Positions 1-10,518 of a DNA stretch of 15,251 nt are shown piece by piece. Position 1 is the first letter of the stretch. Every line of letters starts with the position of its first letter. This DNA comes from Pleurotus djamor. Its lineage: Eukaryota > Basidiomycota > Agaricomycetes > Agaricales > Pleurotaceae. The position numbers and the translations under genes are program-made. The stretch is taken from contig JAPEVF010001023.1 in the NCBI GenBank assembly GCA_029747585.1, forward strand, positions 1 to 15,251. The letters run 5' to 3'. The notes under the pieces are model-generated. The model searched no databases and had not been told where the DNA came from. It saw only the letters and a list, made by a program, of their open reading frames with translations.

Positions 1-2157
1 TCAGTGTTCTCTCCATCTGACCAGGTTAAGATAGTGCTCCGCGAATCAAAGGACAAGGAGAAGACCAGGCGTTTCGTAGATGTTTGGAAAGATGGCAGAA
101 TGGATAGCTCAATTGAGGTTACGGATACTCATGGGTCTTTTTACTCTGATGGTACGACGTCTTGGTCGCTTGATGTTTCATCCAGCGCTGACGTATCTAG
201 ATTTCTTGGGTAGCATGTCGTTTTCGGATGATGAAGACGCGTTCCTCTACACCGCCGAGGCAAATCCTCCTGCCAAAGATGCCAGTGACATTGATCGCTT
301 CAAGTTCACCCCCAATTTCGGAGAGGGTTTATCCACGNAAAAAACGGCCCCAGCTCTTCGTGATGAAATGGAGGGACGAGGGTTCGCACAGATATATCTC
401 TGTATTTGGATCATCTACGCCGAATGTCCACTTTGGGCAAGCGACTTTCTGTGGCTCGAACGAAATCTTCGCTACTGGCTACGATCTTACGGGAGATGGA
501 AGGTTTTTAGGTGTCAAATACTGCGCTAACCGACCGATGTCCATCTGGAAACTTCATCTCCCACAACAAGGCACTGCGAGCGTTGGTTCAAAGCTTGCCT
601 TCTCGGGTGTTAAAGTCTCTTCACCACAGGTTTCCTCCCGATCCCCTCGGGTATCACCCTCCTGCGATCAAGTTTTCTGGCTTTCAAGTACGACGTTTGG
701 AGCGCATGCGGGTTGCTCTTCGCTTTATTCCCTTGACGCCAAGACGAACGAAACACGCGTCGTCGTGGATGTCGTCTGGGAACCTGCACATTCTGGCGAT
801 TTCCCTGGATTGTACCTCGAGACCCTCCCACAACGTCCTTTCATACAGCTCGGTGGGAAGCTGTACATCGCTTGCCATTCGATCTGGGGTTCGCGGACGA
901 AGGTTTTGTTGATTGACGTCGCGGATGGTGGTATCACGGACTTGACGACAGATGAGCAGGATGGTGGCGAGTTGTACAGTTGGTCGGTGCTGGGTACAGA
1001 CGGGGTGGATAGAATCCTGTGTTCTCGGAGCTCTCCCACGAAACCACATGAAATTATACTTCTCAAGCTTGACCACAAGAGCCTGCGTGCCGTTCCATCT
1101 CTCCGCATCTTGGATAGTCCGACTTTCGATGATGACCGTGAGTTCTCTGTCTTTCTTCGTCTTTTCGCTGCTTACTTCCTCTACTCATCGTCCCCAATTT
1201 TTGTCTTACAGTCCTGGGTGTGCTTTACGATGTCACTGTGACAGTTGAGCCGATTCCTGGACGGTTCCCTACGGAAACCATCGTTTACAAGCCAAAGACA
1301 ACCGACCCAAGCCACATACCGCCTCTTATTACAATACCTCATGGTGGTCCCCACAGTACCACGACCACGGCTTTCAATGCTGGAACAGTCGCTCTGGCTC
1401 TTGAGGGCTGTAAGTTGTTCCCCTTTCCCTTGATCTTCCAGTCCTTCCAACTTAAACTCGTTCGTTCGCACTGAAATATGATTGATTTCATTTCTAGTTA
1501 CCCTCTCACTACCGAATTACACCGGCTCGCTCGGGTTTGGCGAGAAACACGTTACCGCGCTGCTGGGGAAGTGTGGTTCCCTGGACGTCGAGGACTGCAT
1601 CGCGTCCGTAAACCACCTTGTGAAATCAGGAGTTGCGACAATGGGAGAGAGTAAACAATTTATCTCGGGAGGAAGCCACGGTGGTTTCTTGATAGGACAT
1701 CGTGAGTGCCCAGTATCTACTCTATTCGAACGATTACGTCTAATCCTGCAACATAGTAATTGGTCAATACCCCGACATCTTCACCGCTGCAGCGCTTCGA
1801 AACCCTGTCATCTCCGTCGGCGAACTATCTACCTCTGACATACCCGACTGGTATTACTCCGAATTCGGCCTCCCTTACACCCCACAATCTCTCATCACGC
1901 CAGAAGTATACGAAACCCTCTTCAAAGCGTCGCCAATTGCGTATGTTGATGCGGTCAAAACCAAGGTGTTGTTGTTAATAGGGGGAAGTGATTTGAGAGT
2001 CGCGCCGACGCAGGGAGTTGGGTATTATCATGCGTTGAAGGGGAGAGGGAAGAAGGTTGAGATGCTTTGGTTTGAAGGGGAGGGACATCCGCTGGAGGGT
2101 GTTGAGGCGACTAGGGTGGGGTATGAGGTTGTCCTGGATTGGTTCAAGTCAACGTAG
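1..2157 (+). CDS. acylaminoacyl-peptidase-like S9 serine peptidase (5' end outside window)
   Basis: This is an oxidised-protein/acyl-peptide hydrolase of the prolyl oligopeptidase family (S9C), which releases N-acylated amino acids from peptides, normally in the cytosol. My exons are 1-151, 201-1137, 1212-1409, 1498-1701 and 1757-2157, giving 629 residues without the missing N-terminus. The first intron (152-200) has a GTACGA donor, a CTGAC branch and a TAG acceptor. The beta-propeller part occupies exons 1-2. The alpha/beta-hydrolase part starts near 1212 with PHGGPHS and NYTGSLGFG. The nucleophile motif GGSHGGF has its Ser codon at 1674-1676, the Asp is in GGSDLRV (1990-1992) and the His is in GEGHPLEG (2086-2088), so the catalytic triad is complete. 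The N at 338 must be treated as a surplus base for the frame to continue (STKKRPQLFV); the summed exons are then an exact multiple of three. Family call confident; substrate inferred. Confidence 0.93.
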
Positions 2158-2546
2158 GCATGGGTTGGCACGAACGGCTGAAATCATCCAACATTTTGGA
2201 TTCCACTTGAATTTACCTTACAGAATTACAGGCATCTGGGCTACATCTAAAAGAATAAGAGAGTGGTGTGGTTACGTCCATGTCTATGCGAGAGCTGGTG
2301 TATGCAGAGGAACTCTCGCGTGATTGTAGAGTAAGTAACAGGTATTGAGGGGCGCGTAAGAACAATTCAAAATGTATGAAACTAAGTAGAGTTGGTCCCC
2401 TGCTTGTATCACAATGTGTGTAGCAACGATGGGCTGAACGAGACAAAATACTGAGAAAGCGAATATGGATGTCAAGGATGCGTGAACGATGCATAAATGC
2501 TCGATGCCGCAGACAAAACTCAATCTGAAATTGAATTATTGAAAGG
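2158..2546. other. intergenic region between convergent coding ends
   Basis: It lies between the peptidase stop and the stop of a minus-strand coding tail. It is AT-richer than its surroundings and has no ORF with family resemblance. It presumably holds both 3' untranslated regions. No tRNA or clear repeat was seen. Confidence 0.5.
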
Positions 2547-2740
2547 CTAATCGTTGACGTTGAACGTTTGAACCTTCACCCTCACGGCGTCCTTGTAGCC
2601 TCCCGCGTAGTCCCCCATCTCCCAGAGACTGACCAAGCTCCGGCTCGGTACTTCATCGTCAACNAAAAAACAATAGCAGGGTCAACGGCCCGACTCGGTT
2701 ACTGCCTTGAAAGACATCTCACAGCATCTCACGCCTCAAG
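2547..2740 (-). pseudogene. C-terminal coding tail of an unrecognised gene
   Basis: From about 2700 down to a TAG stop at 2547-2549 the minus strand reads like genuine coding sequence. It has mixed, non-repetitive codons and a plausible protein ending containing LWEMGDYAGGYKDAV, then QTFNVND and stop. The reading frame is certain from 2663 downward. The N at 2664 blurs what comes before: if surplus, the frame continues upstream as LTLLLFFVDDE; if it hides an A on the minus strand it would complete a polypyrimidine-AG acceptor. A further candidate exon (LYSIRDFNDIRY) lies at about 2755-2800, but I could not join it convincingly. No 5' end or start codon is visible before the CT-rich tract at about 2895-2925. 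I do not recognise the family. It may be the intact end of a gene with unusual exons or a fragment left after rearrangement. Confidence 0.4.
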
Positions 2741-2976
2741 GAAAGACGATTCCCATGGCCTTCGTACGATATCTGATATCGTTGAAGTCCCGGATGCTGT
2801 AGAGAACAGTACAGCCTAGGCACGTGAGTGTATCCTGCACGTCTTGCCTTTGTCTTGCCTGGTTTCTCTAACGCCTTAGCGAGCCGCTTGAAGGACCTCC
2901 CTCCCTCCCTCTCTACCTGCTCTGCCCGCCCATCCAATTCATCCCATCGCTATCCTTTCGTGTTGTAACAGTCACC

Positions 2977-3566
2977 ATGCTGTACGCTTTGCGCCTCAAT
3001 CGTCGCTCCCGCCCATGGCCTCCTCGTGCCCGGCCACGCAAAGATGATGTGTTCTACAATCCACTTCCAGCGCCGTCCGACTTGCTCACTCATCAGTCAC
3101 TCAGTCTTGCCAAAGTGACCCTACATTTGAGCGAAGTCCTTGTCAAGGTCGAGGTGATGATCGCCAAAATATCAAGCATGGCGGAGAATGCAGCCCGGTC
3201 GTCTAGTCATTCACGCGAATCCACCTTTCACACAGCCTACGTCCAAGTTTGGATCACAAGTTCGGCACCTTCCGAAATATGCAGGCTGATCCGCGACGCC
3301 ATTTGTCCTCTCCCCTCGCGATACTCAGACAAAAACCATTCTCCCATCGTGCGCTTGCTCATGAAAGTCTTAGAGCTTTTTCGCAAGGCTCTTGGAGCTG
3401 TCCAGTTCATGAAACCCACTGGATCTGATCCCAAAGTCCTCCAGNGGTNCAACGAGTCACTCTAACCCTGGGCCTTCTTCTTCTGGAGATACAGTCCACG
3501 CACCGCCGCTCAATCTGCAGGAAGCGGGTACTTCAACGTCTTGACAGGACGAGCCGCTGGCGGTGA
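2977..3566 (+). CDS. hypothetical ORF running into the left repeat
   Basis: The ORF starts at an ATG in a CACCATG context downstream of a CCTC-rich tract typical of fungal promoters. It reads about 156 residues of coding-like sequence to 3444. As written, two Ns (3445, 3449) put a stop at 3463-3465. If both Ns are surplus bases, the frame passes into the repeat and continues GQRVTLTLGLLLLEIQ to a stop at 3564-3566, the same C-terminus that the right repeat copy encodes on its own strand (11298-11418). The upstream part is basic at its N-terminus (LNRRSRPWPPRARPRK) with a helical-looking middle; no domain, signal peptide or membrane segment is recognised. It could be a host ORF with a repeat-supplied 3' end, part of the element itself, or chance. 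Confidence 0.3.
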
Positions 3567-4376
3567 CAGGTTTCCTCCGTTTCCGCACTTTTCTGGTATG
3601 ACTCTGGTCGCTTAGGGGCTCCCTATCGCCCTATAAGTAATCGGCCTTTCGCTTCAGTGGTTCCCTCGCCTTTTGTGCACCCCCTTCCACGACGATCCTA
3701 TTGGGTCGTCCTGAGGGATCAGTTAAACCGTCCCAAGGCATTTTAAAAGGCAGCACAGGTAATTATCTCTCTTCCATGGGCTTCTGCATCGTGCTGATTG
3801 TCCTCCTCATTAGTGCTCATGGCTTCTTGCACTGTGTGACGCCTTGCTCCTAAGGGAACAAAGGTCCAGAGAAGCTGCTACCGTCGTGTGGACTCATCGA
3901 GGGCTGAGTCTATCGCATTCGGTCGCTAGTTTCGGTTACGCGTCAAGGTTTCAGTCAGATTCGTCTACAATACTTCGAGTTCAACCCAAACAGTAAGTTC
4001 CCTATTTCATCTCTCTCGACCTTCAAGCTGACCTTTATCTCCAGGCATCTCTATACCCATCATCCGTGTCTTCAACTTCGCGCAAGTCGGATGACACCGA
4101 AGGAGTCACAAAAAGGGGGAGGGTGCTCTGGTGAGAGGGACCTTGTGGCTGGCCAGCACAAGGATCCTCCACCATCACTCTCGTCCAGGCTCGCTTCAAG
4201 GTCGCCATTTCGCACCCACGCTCGTTAACCTCAGTTTGTGTTTTGCTTGATGATGGAGGAGAGTAACATGGGCCCGAGTTATAGGAAGGATAGTTTTCTG
4301 TTGCTGGACAACGCCTCCGGTTCACCCATGTTAGGATACTTCATTGATAGCGCGCCGCTCTTTGCTTGGAATACTA
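3446..4376 (+). mobile_element. dispersed repeat, left copy (non-autonomous element or repeat-family unit)
   Basis: This stretch recurs in reverse orientation at 10303-11418. The match begins at GGT(N)CAACGAGTCAC and ends near GCTCTTTGCTTGGAATA. About the first 340 bp are identical; the rest has scattered transitions and small indels, including a roughly 20-bp insertion in this copy near 4265-4285. Inside are a TATA-like box (3632-3637), a second AT box (3741-3748), an intron-like block at 3759-3869 (GTAATT to CCAG) and another at 3993-4044 (GTAAGT, CTGAC, CCAG). The exon-like piece between them encodes WTHRGLSLSHSVA, also found in the other copy. No terminal inverted repeats, TG...CA ends, target-site duplication or transposase were found, so the class is unknown: solo LTR, non-autonomous DNA element or decayed gene family are all possible. 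Confidence 0.8.
4138..4167. repeat. imperfect palindrome inside left repeat
   Basis: The arms GGACCTTGTGG and CACAAGGATCC flank a CTGGCCAG centre, giving a near-complete 30-bp hairpin. It is preserved in the right copy at 10489-10518. Confidence 0.6.
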
Positions 4377-4578
4377 TTCCATTTTTACTCCTATAGGCTC
4401 AGCGCGTGAGCACATCAACGCTCAAAGTCCTCAGACAGCTACGGAAACCATTCTGAATCATAGAAATATATACACAAGCTAGTAAGCACCGAAGTCATTA
4501 CAAAGTACCATGACCCAAAACGATTAAGTACATCAAATATACGAACACAAAACATCATAGTCATAAGAACATTAGACA

Positions 4579-7575
4579 TTACAGCGCAGCCTGAACGACG
4601 AACAAATCCGCCAAAACACCACAGGCCACCAGAACAGCACCAGCATCTCCAAGGCATCTCGGAAGAGCCGAACCAATCGACCTACCTCTTTCTTGGATCA
4701 ATTGGGCCATCTCGACTTGATGTGACTCAGTTGCCATTCTTCTCGATCGTCCGAGGACAACCAAAGTGCTAGACGAAGACGACGAGGAGTTCGACGACAC
4801 GAAGTTGATGACAGATAGAAGCGGCATCGAGGTTTGCTCTTCTTTGAAAGTAATTCTCGAGACGGCTGCCGCAATATGCGGAGGGTGTGTAGTCGAAGAA
4901 CCGGTATAGCGATCCCAAATAACGTTGTCCGCAGTGTCCGATTGTATGCGCGTCTGAGTATTTTGTGGACCGTAGACAGTATCTGCGGCAACAGTCTAGA
5001 ACCCAAGCGAACATCAGCAACGAGTATACTGAGCAACACGAGTGAATTTCACGTACGTTATGAATCAAGGCAGGTTTCAAATCATGCGAGATTTCAGACC
5101 TAGTTGGCCTCTCTTCGATCTCCTCGACCTTGCGTATCCAAACGACGGTAGCTTTCACGCCAGTATTGGCGCAAAGTTGGACAACGAGGGAAAGAGCTAG
5201 TCGATCATCCGGTCCACCAAAGAACGGTAGCAGAATATGCTGTTGTTGCACCGGATCTCCCACTTGGAATGCGCCAGGACCCAACCCTCTATCAACGAAA
5301 ACACCAACATCCGAAGGCGAGGTCAAAAAGACCTTCCTCACGAATTCAGAGTACACCACAGAGTTTGTCTGGTCGAACGCCACCGAGTTATCTGGAAGCG
5401 ATGTAGTAGTACTCGTCGCCGCTGTAGCTTTCTTCTCGTCTTCCACCACTTGTTCGGGCGTACCCGTGGTATTACACCATGGTATGATAACCATATCCGA
5501 CTCGTTCTCAATGACATGGTCGGAGATCGCAGTGGAGAACTGATCATAACTGACGACAGTAAGCGCAGCTGAAACGATCAAGCGGTTCAGACGTCCGAAA
5601 GTCTTGAAGACTGCGAGGATGGGATCTCTCCTGAGGAGGGTTTCAGCCGCTTGTGATTTGAGCACAGCAGATGTACGATCCGTCAATTCGACTAAGCGGA
5701 GGGTGTTGATAGTGATAGGTGTCACTGGGGGAGATGGCGATGCTGAAGGGAGTTCGTCAACACCAGCTTCATCAGCTTTACTGAACTTCGTTTGAACATC
5801 ATCAAAGGACCCGATAGATCCTCTGATCCCTGGAACTTGCAACATCTGCGACAGAGTGATGACGATAGGAAGCTGCTCCAGCCGTTCCAAAACGACGGTG
5901 AAACGTGATTTGTGGGAGTATTCTGAAGGGAGGTGACGCTTCCCGGCGGATTCACCGTCATCGTGCTGATGGGTGTGTCCACTTTTCGCAATGGCGTGTT
6001 CGTGTACTCGGACGCGTTCGGGGTAGAATAGAAGGACGAGTGGGGTTGTCATGAACGTCAACACCAAGGCGTGTACGACGAACATAGAGAAGGTCGTCGG
6101 GTTGAGGATATTTGCTTGAAGACCAATGTTCAGGACAATTAGTTCTACGAGACTAAGGACTAGATCAATATTGAGCAGGGGATAGAAGAGGGAAAGCGCT
6201 CACCCTTTGCAGGACATAAGGGAGCCAATGGCGGCTGACTCCCTCCAGTTAAAACCAAACGCCTTGGCTGACCCAGCGCAGGCGAGGAACTTCGACGCGA
6301 AAGCAACGAGGCAGATAATGATCGTATATCCCCATATTCTGCCCGTATCCAATAGCCCGAGATTCGTTTGCAGACCAGACAACGTGAAATACTAGCGAAG
6401 GGAGATCAACAACGGGGAAATACACTCAATGCGAAGGAAGAAAGACTCACGATTGGCAAGAACAGAATCGAAACCAAATCTTCCAGTTTCTCAACCAAAG
6501 AGATAGCAAAGCCGTTATCATGAGGGATGATTAACCCAGCAAGGAAGCCGCCAAAGATAGCGTGAACGCCGATAATGTCGGTGAAGAAGGCAGAGCCGAA
6601 TACGACGAAGATGGTGATGGTCATCAAGAATGGTGTTGGCGTGCCTTGTTCCAGGGAACCCGTGCGACGGGCTAGCCAGACATACGCCCATCTGCCTGGG
6701 TACAAGAGCACAATGACGAAGCCCGCGCAACAGAGGAGGACCCATAGTGCCGTAAGGCCAGTCGACGCATTGACCAACGCCACAGCAAGCGCAAGCAACA
6801 CCCAACCAATAACATCATTCCCCACACCAGCCGACAAGACGATGATACCGACCGAAGTATCCAACAGCTTGAGTTCCGTAAGGATACGACATAAAACCGG
6901 AAACGCTGTGATGCCGACAGCCACGGCGACGAATAGGACGAAATACCCCATATTGACGGACTGATCAACGAATTCTCGATATATCCCAACGCCCAGTGCA
7001 GCGCCTAAACCGAGGGGAACGACGAGCCCGGCGATTGAAACCACCGAAGAAGCCTTGATGTTGCGTTTCATCACCTTCGTGTCGATTTCCAACCCAACGA
7101 GGAAGAGGAAGAGAACGAGACCAATTGTAGCTGTCAGCGAGAGCAAGGGCATACCAGCATCGGGGAAAATGCGGTCGTGGAAGTGGGGGATTCTGCCCAT
7201 GACGGTTGGGCCTAGTAAGACGCCGCCGATGACTTCTGAGATGACGCGTGGTTGGCGTAGCTTACCCAGGAAGAGGGCGAGGATTTGGGACATTGAGATG
7301 ATGATAACTGTGTCGAGGCGTGTCCGTCATGAGAAAGTGGGCGATAAACTCGAAAAGAGTCAAACTCACCAACTTGGATGATCCATAGGCGTATTGGATT
7401 GTGTTCATTGTAATGACTTGGGTTGTCCCCAGATAAGACACCTCCCTAGAGCACCAGTATCATCAACGCCATTATTCCCAAGTAATACGCAAGAAAACCA
7501 ACATACCTGGTCCGAGGCCGCCCGCCCAACCAGTATGTGCGCGAGCTCAATGGCCCTGCTCGAGAATTCGCCCAT
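4579..7575 (-). CDS. kha1: K+/H+ antiporter, KHA1-like (CPA2 family)
   Basis: This is a membrane cation/proton exchanger related to yeast Kha1, which handles K+ and pH in Golgi-type compartments. Exons in transcription order are 7575-7507, 7445-7370, 7307-6451, 6391-6204, 6152-5057 and 4995-4579. They sum to 2703 nt, giving 900 residues plus stop, close to the family length. All introns are 51-62 bp with GT...AG ends. The N-terminal half has about a dozen hydrophobic segments and hallmark motifs: LRQPRVISEVIGGVLLGPT, LFLFLVGLEI, the ion-site pair in GVGNDVIGW (near residues 212-213), and HAIFGGFLAGL. The soluble C-terminal half has two stretches typical of the cytosolic universal-stress-like region: VDRGLG...LPFFGGPDDRLAL, and a late Ser-rich run before LVVLGRSR. 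Start chosen at 7575 because MGEFSSRAIELAH joins GGVLSGDNPSHYN in frame. The upstream neighbour on the same strand is the glutaredoxin-like gene; no functional link is evident. Confidence 0.95.
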
Positions 7576-8479
7576 CGTTTCGAGGACACTTGAAATGCTT
7601 CCGCGGTCGCTTTAGGAGTTTATACAGTCGTCAAAGGTTCCGGTTGGTCGTTAAACGTGAATGGGCAGTTTCGCTTTCTAACACAACATGGGGCGAGGGA
7701 GAGAGGAAACGCAGAGAGTTCCCAAAATATATAGCTGGTTACTGGCGTGGGCGGATATGTAACATACTTGGCGTAATTTTGATCGATCATCCCTTGGGGC
7801 TTGGATGCGGTGTTTCTAGTTTGAGTCTCTTTTCTAACGGGTGCGTCAGTTCCGCAATGAAGTCCTCGATGAGCTCAGTCATGTGTGCTTCGAGGAGAGA
7901 CTACGATTTTTGGGCCAGGCAAGGACGACGAGGAGAAGGTGGAGGCGTGAAAAGAAAGACTTGCTGCAATTGATGGTGGATTGATTGTTGGATTGTTTGG
8001 TTCTTGGCTTTTCGGAGCCACAGTCGCTCGGCGCGTTCATTCTGTTTGCTTGCTTTGTTGTCGCACCTAAACCTCCTGGTCTTGACTTTATGGTTTGCAG
8101 GAGGAACGCCAATGTCAAGGCCAAGTCTCGGTATCGACGGACCGTACACAAATATAACGCAGGAGTAGGAAGCACTGAGTACTGAGGCTTCGAAAATTTA
8201 CATCTCAGTTCAGCAGCATCATAAAGTTAAAACGTCAAGATGTCCATCCAATCAGGTGCAGGAGTTCTACAAGGTAGCTCAACGCGTGCTAGACGTGGCC
8301 ATAAGTATATATGTACGACAATATTGGATATACATGTACCATTTGTAAGGAGTGCTTCGATGTTATAATCCACAAGAAAAGTAGCAAAACAAGTCCGAGA
8401 GCTAGAGGGGGACAACAAGAACATATGAACATACGCGTGCTTCGAGGAAGCAGCCAAAACAACAAGGCAATGGACAACG
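7576..8479. other. intergenic region upstream of the antiporter gene
   Basis: This is 904 bp between the stop of the glutaredoxin-like gene and the antiporter start, both read on the minus strand. It should hold the 3' untranslated region of the former and the promoter of the latter. A TATATA at 7728-7733, about 155 bp upstream of the antiporter ATG, is the only core-promoter-like element I can point to. ORFs up to about 127 codons on both strands show no coding character or family resemblance. Confidence 0.5.
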
Positions 8480-9601
8480 TCATGAAGTTGACAAGCGCTT
8501 CCCAACCGTGACACCAGCAACATCGAACAGGGTGCCTAGCTCTCCACTCTTGTCCGTGGCCTTGATGTGTTCCAGCAGAGAGGTATCGTACATCTGATTT
8601 GAATTGCCGTTCGTCAACGGATCGAAGATTGGCTTCTTGCTGGCTTCTCCTCCATCTTCAACGATGGGAGGTTTGAAAACCTCACCACCGATCAAAAGCA
8701 TAGGAAGGCCCATCTCCCCCGTGATTCTCTTCAACATCGGCTCGAGAACCTCAGCATCATTCCGAACATCCACGTCGATGTATATCGGCTTGGGGGTCAG
8801 CCACATTTCGTCCAACAATGCCTTCACTGCTCTCGTAAGAGGTGAATACCTCCGACCATAAAGAACGACAGGGCTGACACTCCAGACTTCCTCTTGCAGC
8901 TGCCGAAGTTCCTGCTGGGCATTCGGATTTCGCTTAATATCGAAACCTAAAACGAGTTCGGGATCGATGGGTTTTGAAGGGTCGACGGAGGAGGGGAGGA
9001 TGTTAGTGTGTGTGTCGTGGAGGGAGGTCAGGAAAGACGTGATCGCGGCAAGTTCGAGGGAAGGTGTAAAGTGTAAGGGTGGATTGATCTTCGACATTGG
9101 ACGTCCCTTTCGTCCATGGCCAGGCCGTTTCGAAGAAAGCACCGACTCGCCTGCTTTCTGCGTCGCCCCCATCATCCCGCCGGTCCGTGACACGCCCATC
9201 GGCAACCTCAGCCCGACTAACGTCCCATAGAACGACAAAAACATCATCACGGCCATGAACACCACTATTGGATACATCCTGCGCGGCGGGAGAATGGACG
9301 ATCGGGCTAGCTTGACCGACACGGAATTCCGAAGTTTGGCTAGCGTCGACCATCGATGACGATGATCCCGAGCTTGAGAGTTACCGAAGCTCGGAGTGGG
9401 GGAGTATGGGGGGCTCGAAGGAGGGGTAGAGCTTACAGAGAACGCATCGTCGGAAGAAGCTGGCGAGTACAAAGGCAAATGGTAAAGTTCGTCGTCATCG
9501 TGGTTGAAGTGGTGGTGAATCGGAAGTTTGGGTTCAGGCATGAACTCGTCGCCTGAAGCGTCGAAGAAGGACGAAGACGACAGCCTCGAAGGTGGTGGCA
9601 T
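8480..9601 (-). CDS. single-pass membrane protein with cysteine-free glutaredoxin-like domain
   Basis: This is one uninterrupted frame of 373 residues. Residues 1-108 are Ser/Pro/Asp-rich and probably cytosolic. Residues 109-131 (MYPIVVFMAVMMFLSFYGTL) form one transmembrane anchor. A Gly/basic linker follows, and residues about 243-350 have the glutaredoxin order: beta strand SPVVLYGRR, helix TRAVKALLDEM, strand PIYIDVDVR, helix LEPMLKRITGEMG, then the cis-proline segment LPMLLIGGE (Pro300). The active site, normally CPYC or CPYS, reads YSPLT, so Ser253 replaces the nucleophilic Cys, and no Cys occurs anywhere in the protein. Thiol-disulfide exchange by the usual mechanism is therefore not possible. 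The architecture resembles fungal secretory-pathway glutaredoxins (Grx6/Grx7 type), but the role here is unknown; a scaffold or binding function is inferred. The start at 9601 gives the longest frame. Confidence 0.85.
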   Translation of the reverse strand: MPPPSRLSSSSFFDASGDEFMPEPKLPIHHHFNHDDDELYHLPLYSPASSDDAFSVSSTPPSSPPYSPTPSFGNSQARDHRHRWSTLAKLRNSVSVKLARSSILPPRRMYPIVVFMAVMMFLSFYGTLVGLRLPMGVSRTGGMMGATQKAGESVLSSKRPGHGRKGRPMSKINPPLHFTPSLELAAITSFLTSLHDTHTNILPSSVDPSKPIDPELVLGFDIKRNPNAQQELRQLQEEVWSVSPVVLYGRRYSPLTRAVKALLDEMWLTPKPIYIDVDVRNDAEVLEPMLKRITGEMGLPMLLIGGEVFKPPIVEDGGEASKKPIFDPLTNGNSNQMYDTSLLEHIKATDKSGELGTLFDVAGVTVGKRLSTS

Positions 9602-10302
9602 GGCGCAAAAAAGAGCTGGATTGGTGGTGGTTCAGCTGGGATTTGTGACGGGAAGTGGAGCCCGAGCCTCGAGCCTCGAGTTCTGCTTGCTATCTAATAA
9701 AGAGCTTCTAGTGCCTGTGGAACGTCCCTTCGAAAACGTGGTACTTGAAGTATCGAGGTCGCTGTTGAAAATCCAGTGCATCGCTATCAATTTCACCGTT
9801 TCATGGACACAAGAAATGATCAAGGGCTTGAAAGCAAGCCACAACACTCACAGGGTGTCACCGCACGTCAAAACTGCAAAACAGCGTAACGTAACTGCAC
9901 AAACGACAGGAATGGGCTTAACGAGCGTGAAGGAGATTCTCCGGCTCTCCTTCGTTGTTGCGGACGACGACGACGAAAACAACGACGACAAGGGAAAAAA
10001 GAAAACGAACAAAGAGAAGGTTCTAGGGCCCGGAAAAATCTTATTTGATATTCTCCGACGTGAAGACCGAAATCCTGTCCAAAAAGGGACAATACCACGG
10101 CCCTGTTGTTCCCTGCCATACGCCGCATTTCAGCATCGCACACATGAAGCGGCGTTAGATAAACGGCCCACAAGTGCGAGAGAAAATCGGCGAAAACATT
10201 CGGGGAACCACTGGAATGATTGCGATGCAATGATAGGCGACAGAATTCACGACCAGGAGATGTCATAGGGGCAGTGGGACTCATTCTCGGTTCTCGCAGA
10301 AA
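9602..10302. other. intergenic/promoter region of the glutaredoxin-like gene
   Basis: This is 701 bp between the glutaredoxin-like start and the right repeat. It includes a GAC-rich run at about 9961-9992 that reads as a pyrimidine-rich tract on the minus strand, as expected upstream of a minus-strand fungal gene, and a short GAGCCTC tandem at 9664-9679. A 246-codon plus-strand ORF (9528-10268) crosses it, but it overlaps the neighbouring gene antisense and shows no domain. Confidence 0.5.
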
Positions 10303-10488
10303 ATGATATTCCAAGCAAAGAGCGGCGCGCTATCGATGAAGTAACATGGGTGGACCAGAGGCGTTGTCCAGCAACAGAAAACTATCCTGCTACTCTCCTT
10401 CATCATCAAGCAAAACAGAAACTGAGGTTAACGAGCGTGGGTGCGAAGTGGCGACCTTGAAGCGAGCCTGGACGAGAGTGATGGTGGA

Positions 10489-10518
10489 GGATCCTTGTGC
10501 TGGCCAGCCACAAGGTCC
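10489..10518. repeat. imperfect palindrome inside right repeat
   Basis: The arms GGATCCTTGTG and CCACAAGGTCC flank a CTGGCCAG centre. It is the counterpart of 4138-4167. Confidence 0.6.

Noticed and set aside
725..1108. Minus-strand ORFs of 127-130 codons inside the peptidase
   Set aside because: They are antisense shadows of an exon with clear S9 peptidase homology.
3446..4376. Solo LTR of a retrotransposon
   Set aside because: It has TATA-like boxes, but no TG...CA termini, target duplication, primer-binding site or gag/pol coding nearby could be shown, so the class is left open.
6575..6964. 129-codon plus-strand ORF
   Set aside because: It is antisense to the antiporter membrane domain exon, which has unmistakable CPA2 motifs.
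8287..8345. AT-rich imperfect palindromes (TATATGTAC / GTACATGTA-like)
   Set aside because: Short and low complexity, in a 3' flank; nothing beyond what AT-rich DNA gives by chance.
9528..10268. 246-codon plus-strand ORF
   Set aside because: It overlaps the glutaredoxin-like gene antisense, has low-complexity Asp/Lys runs from a pyrimidine-rich promoter tract, and shows no family resemblance.
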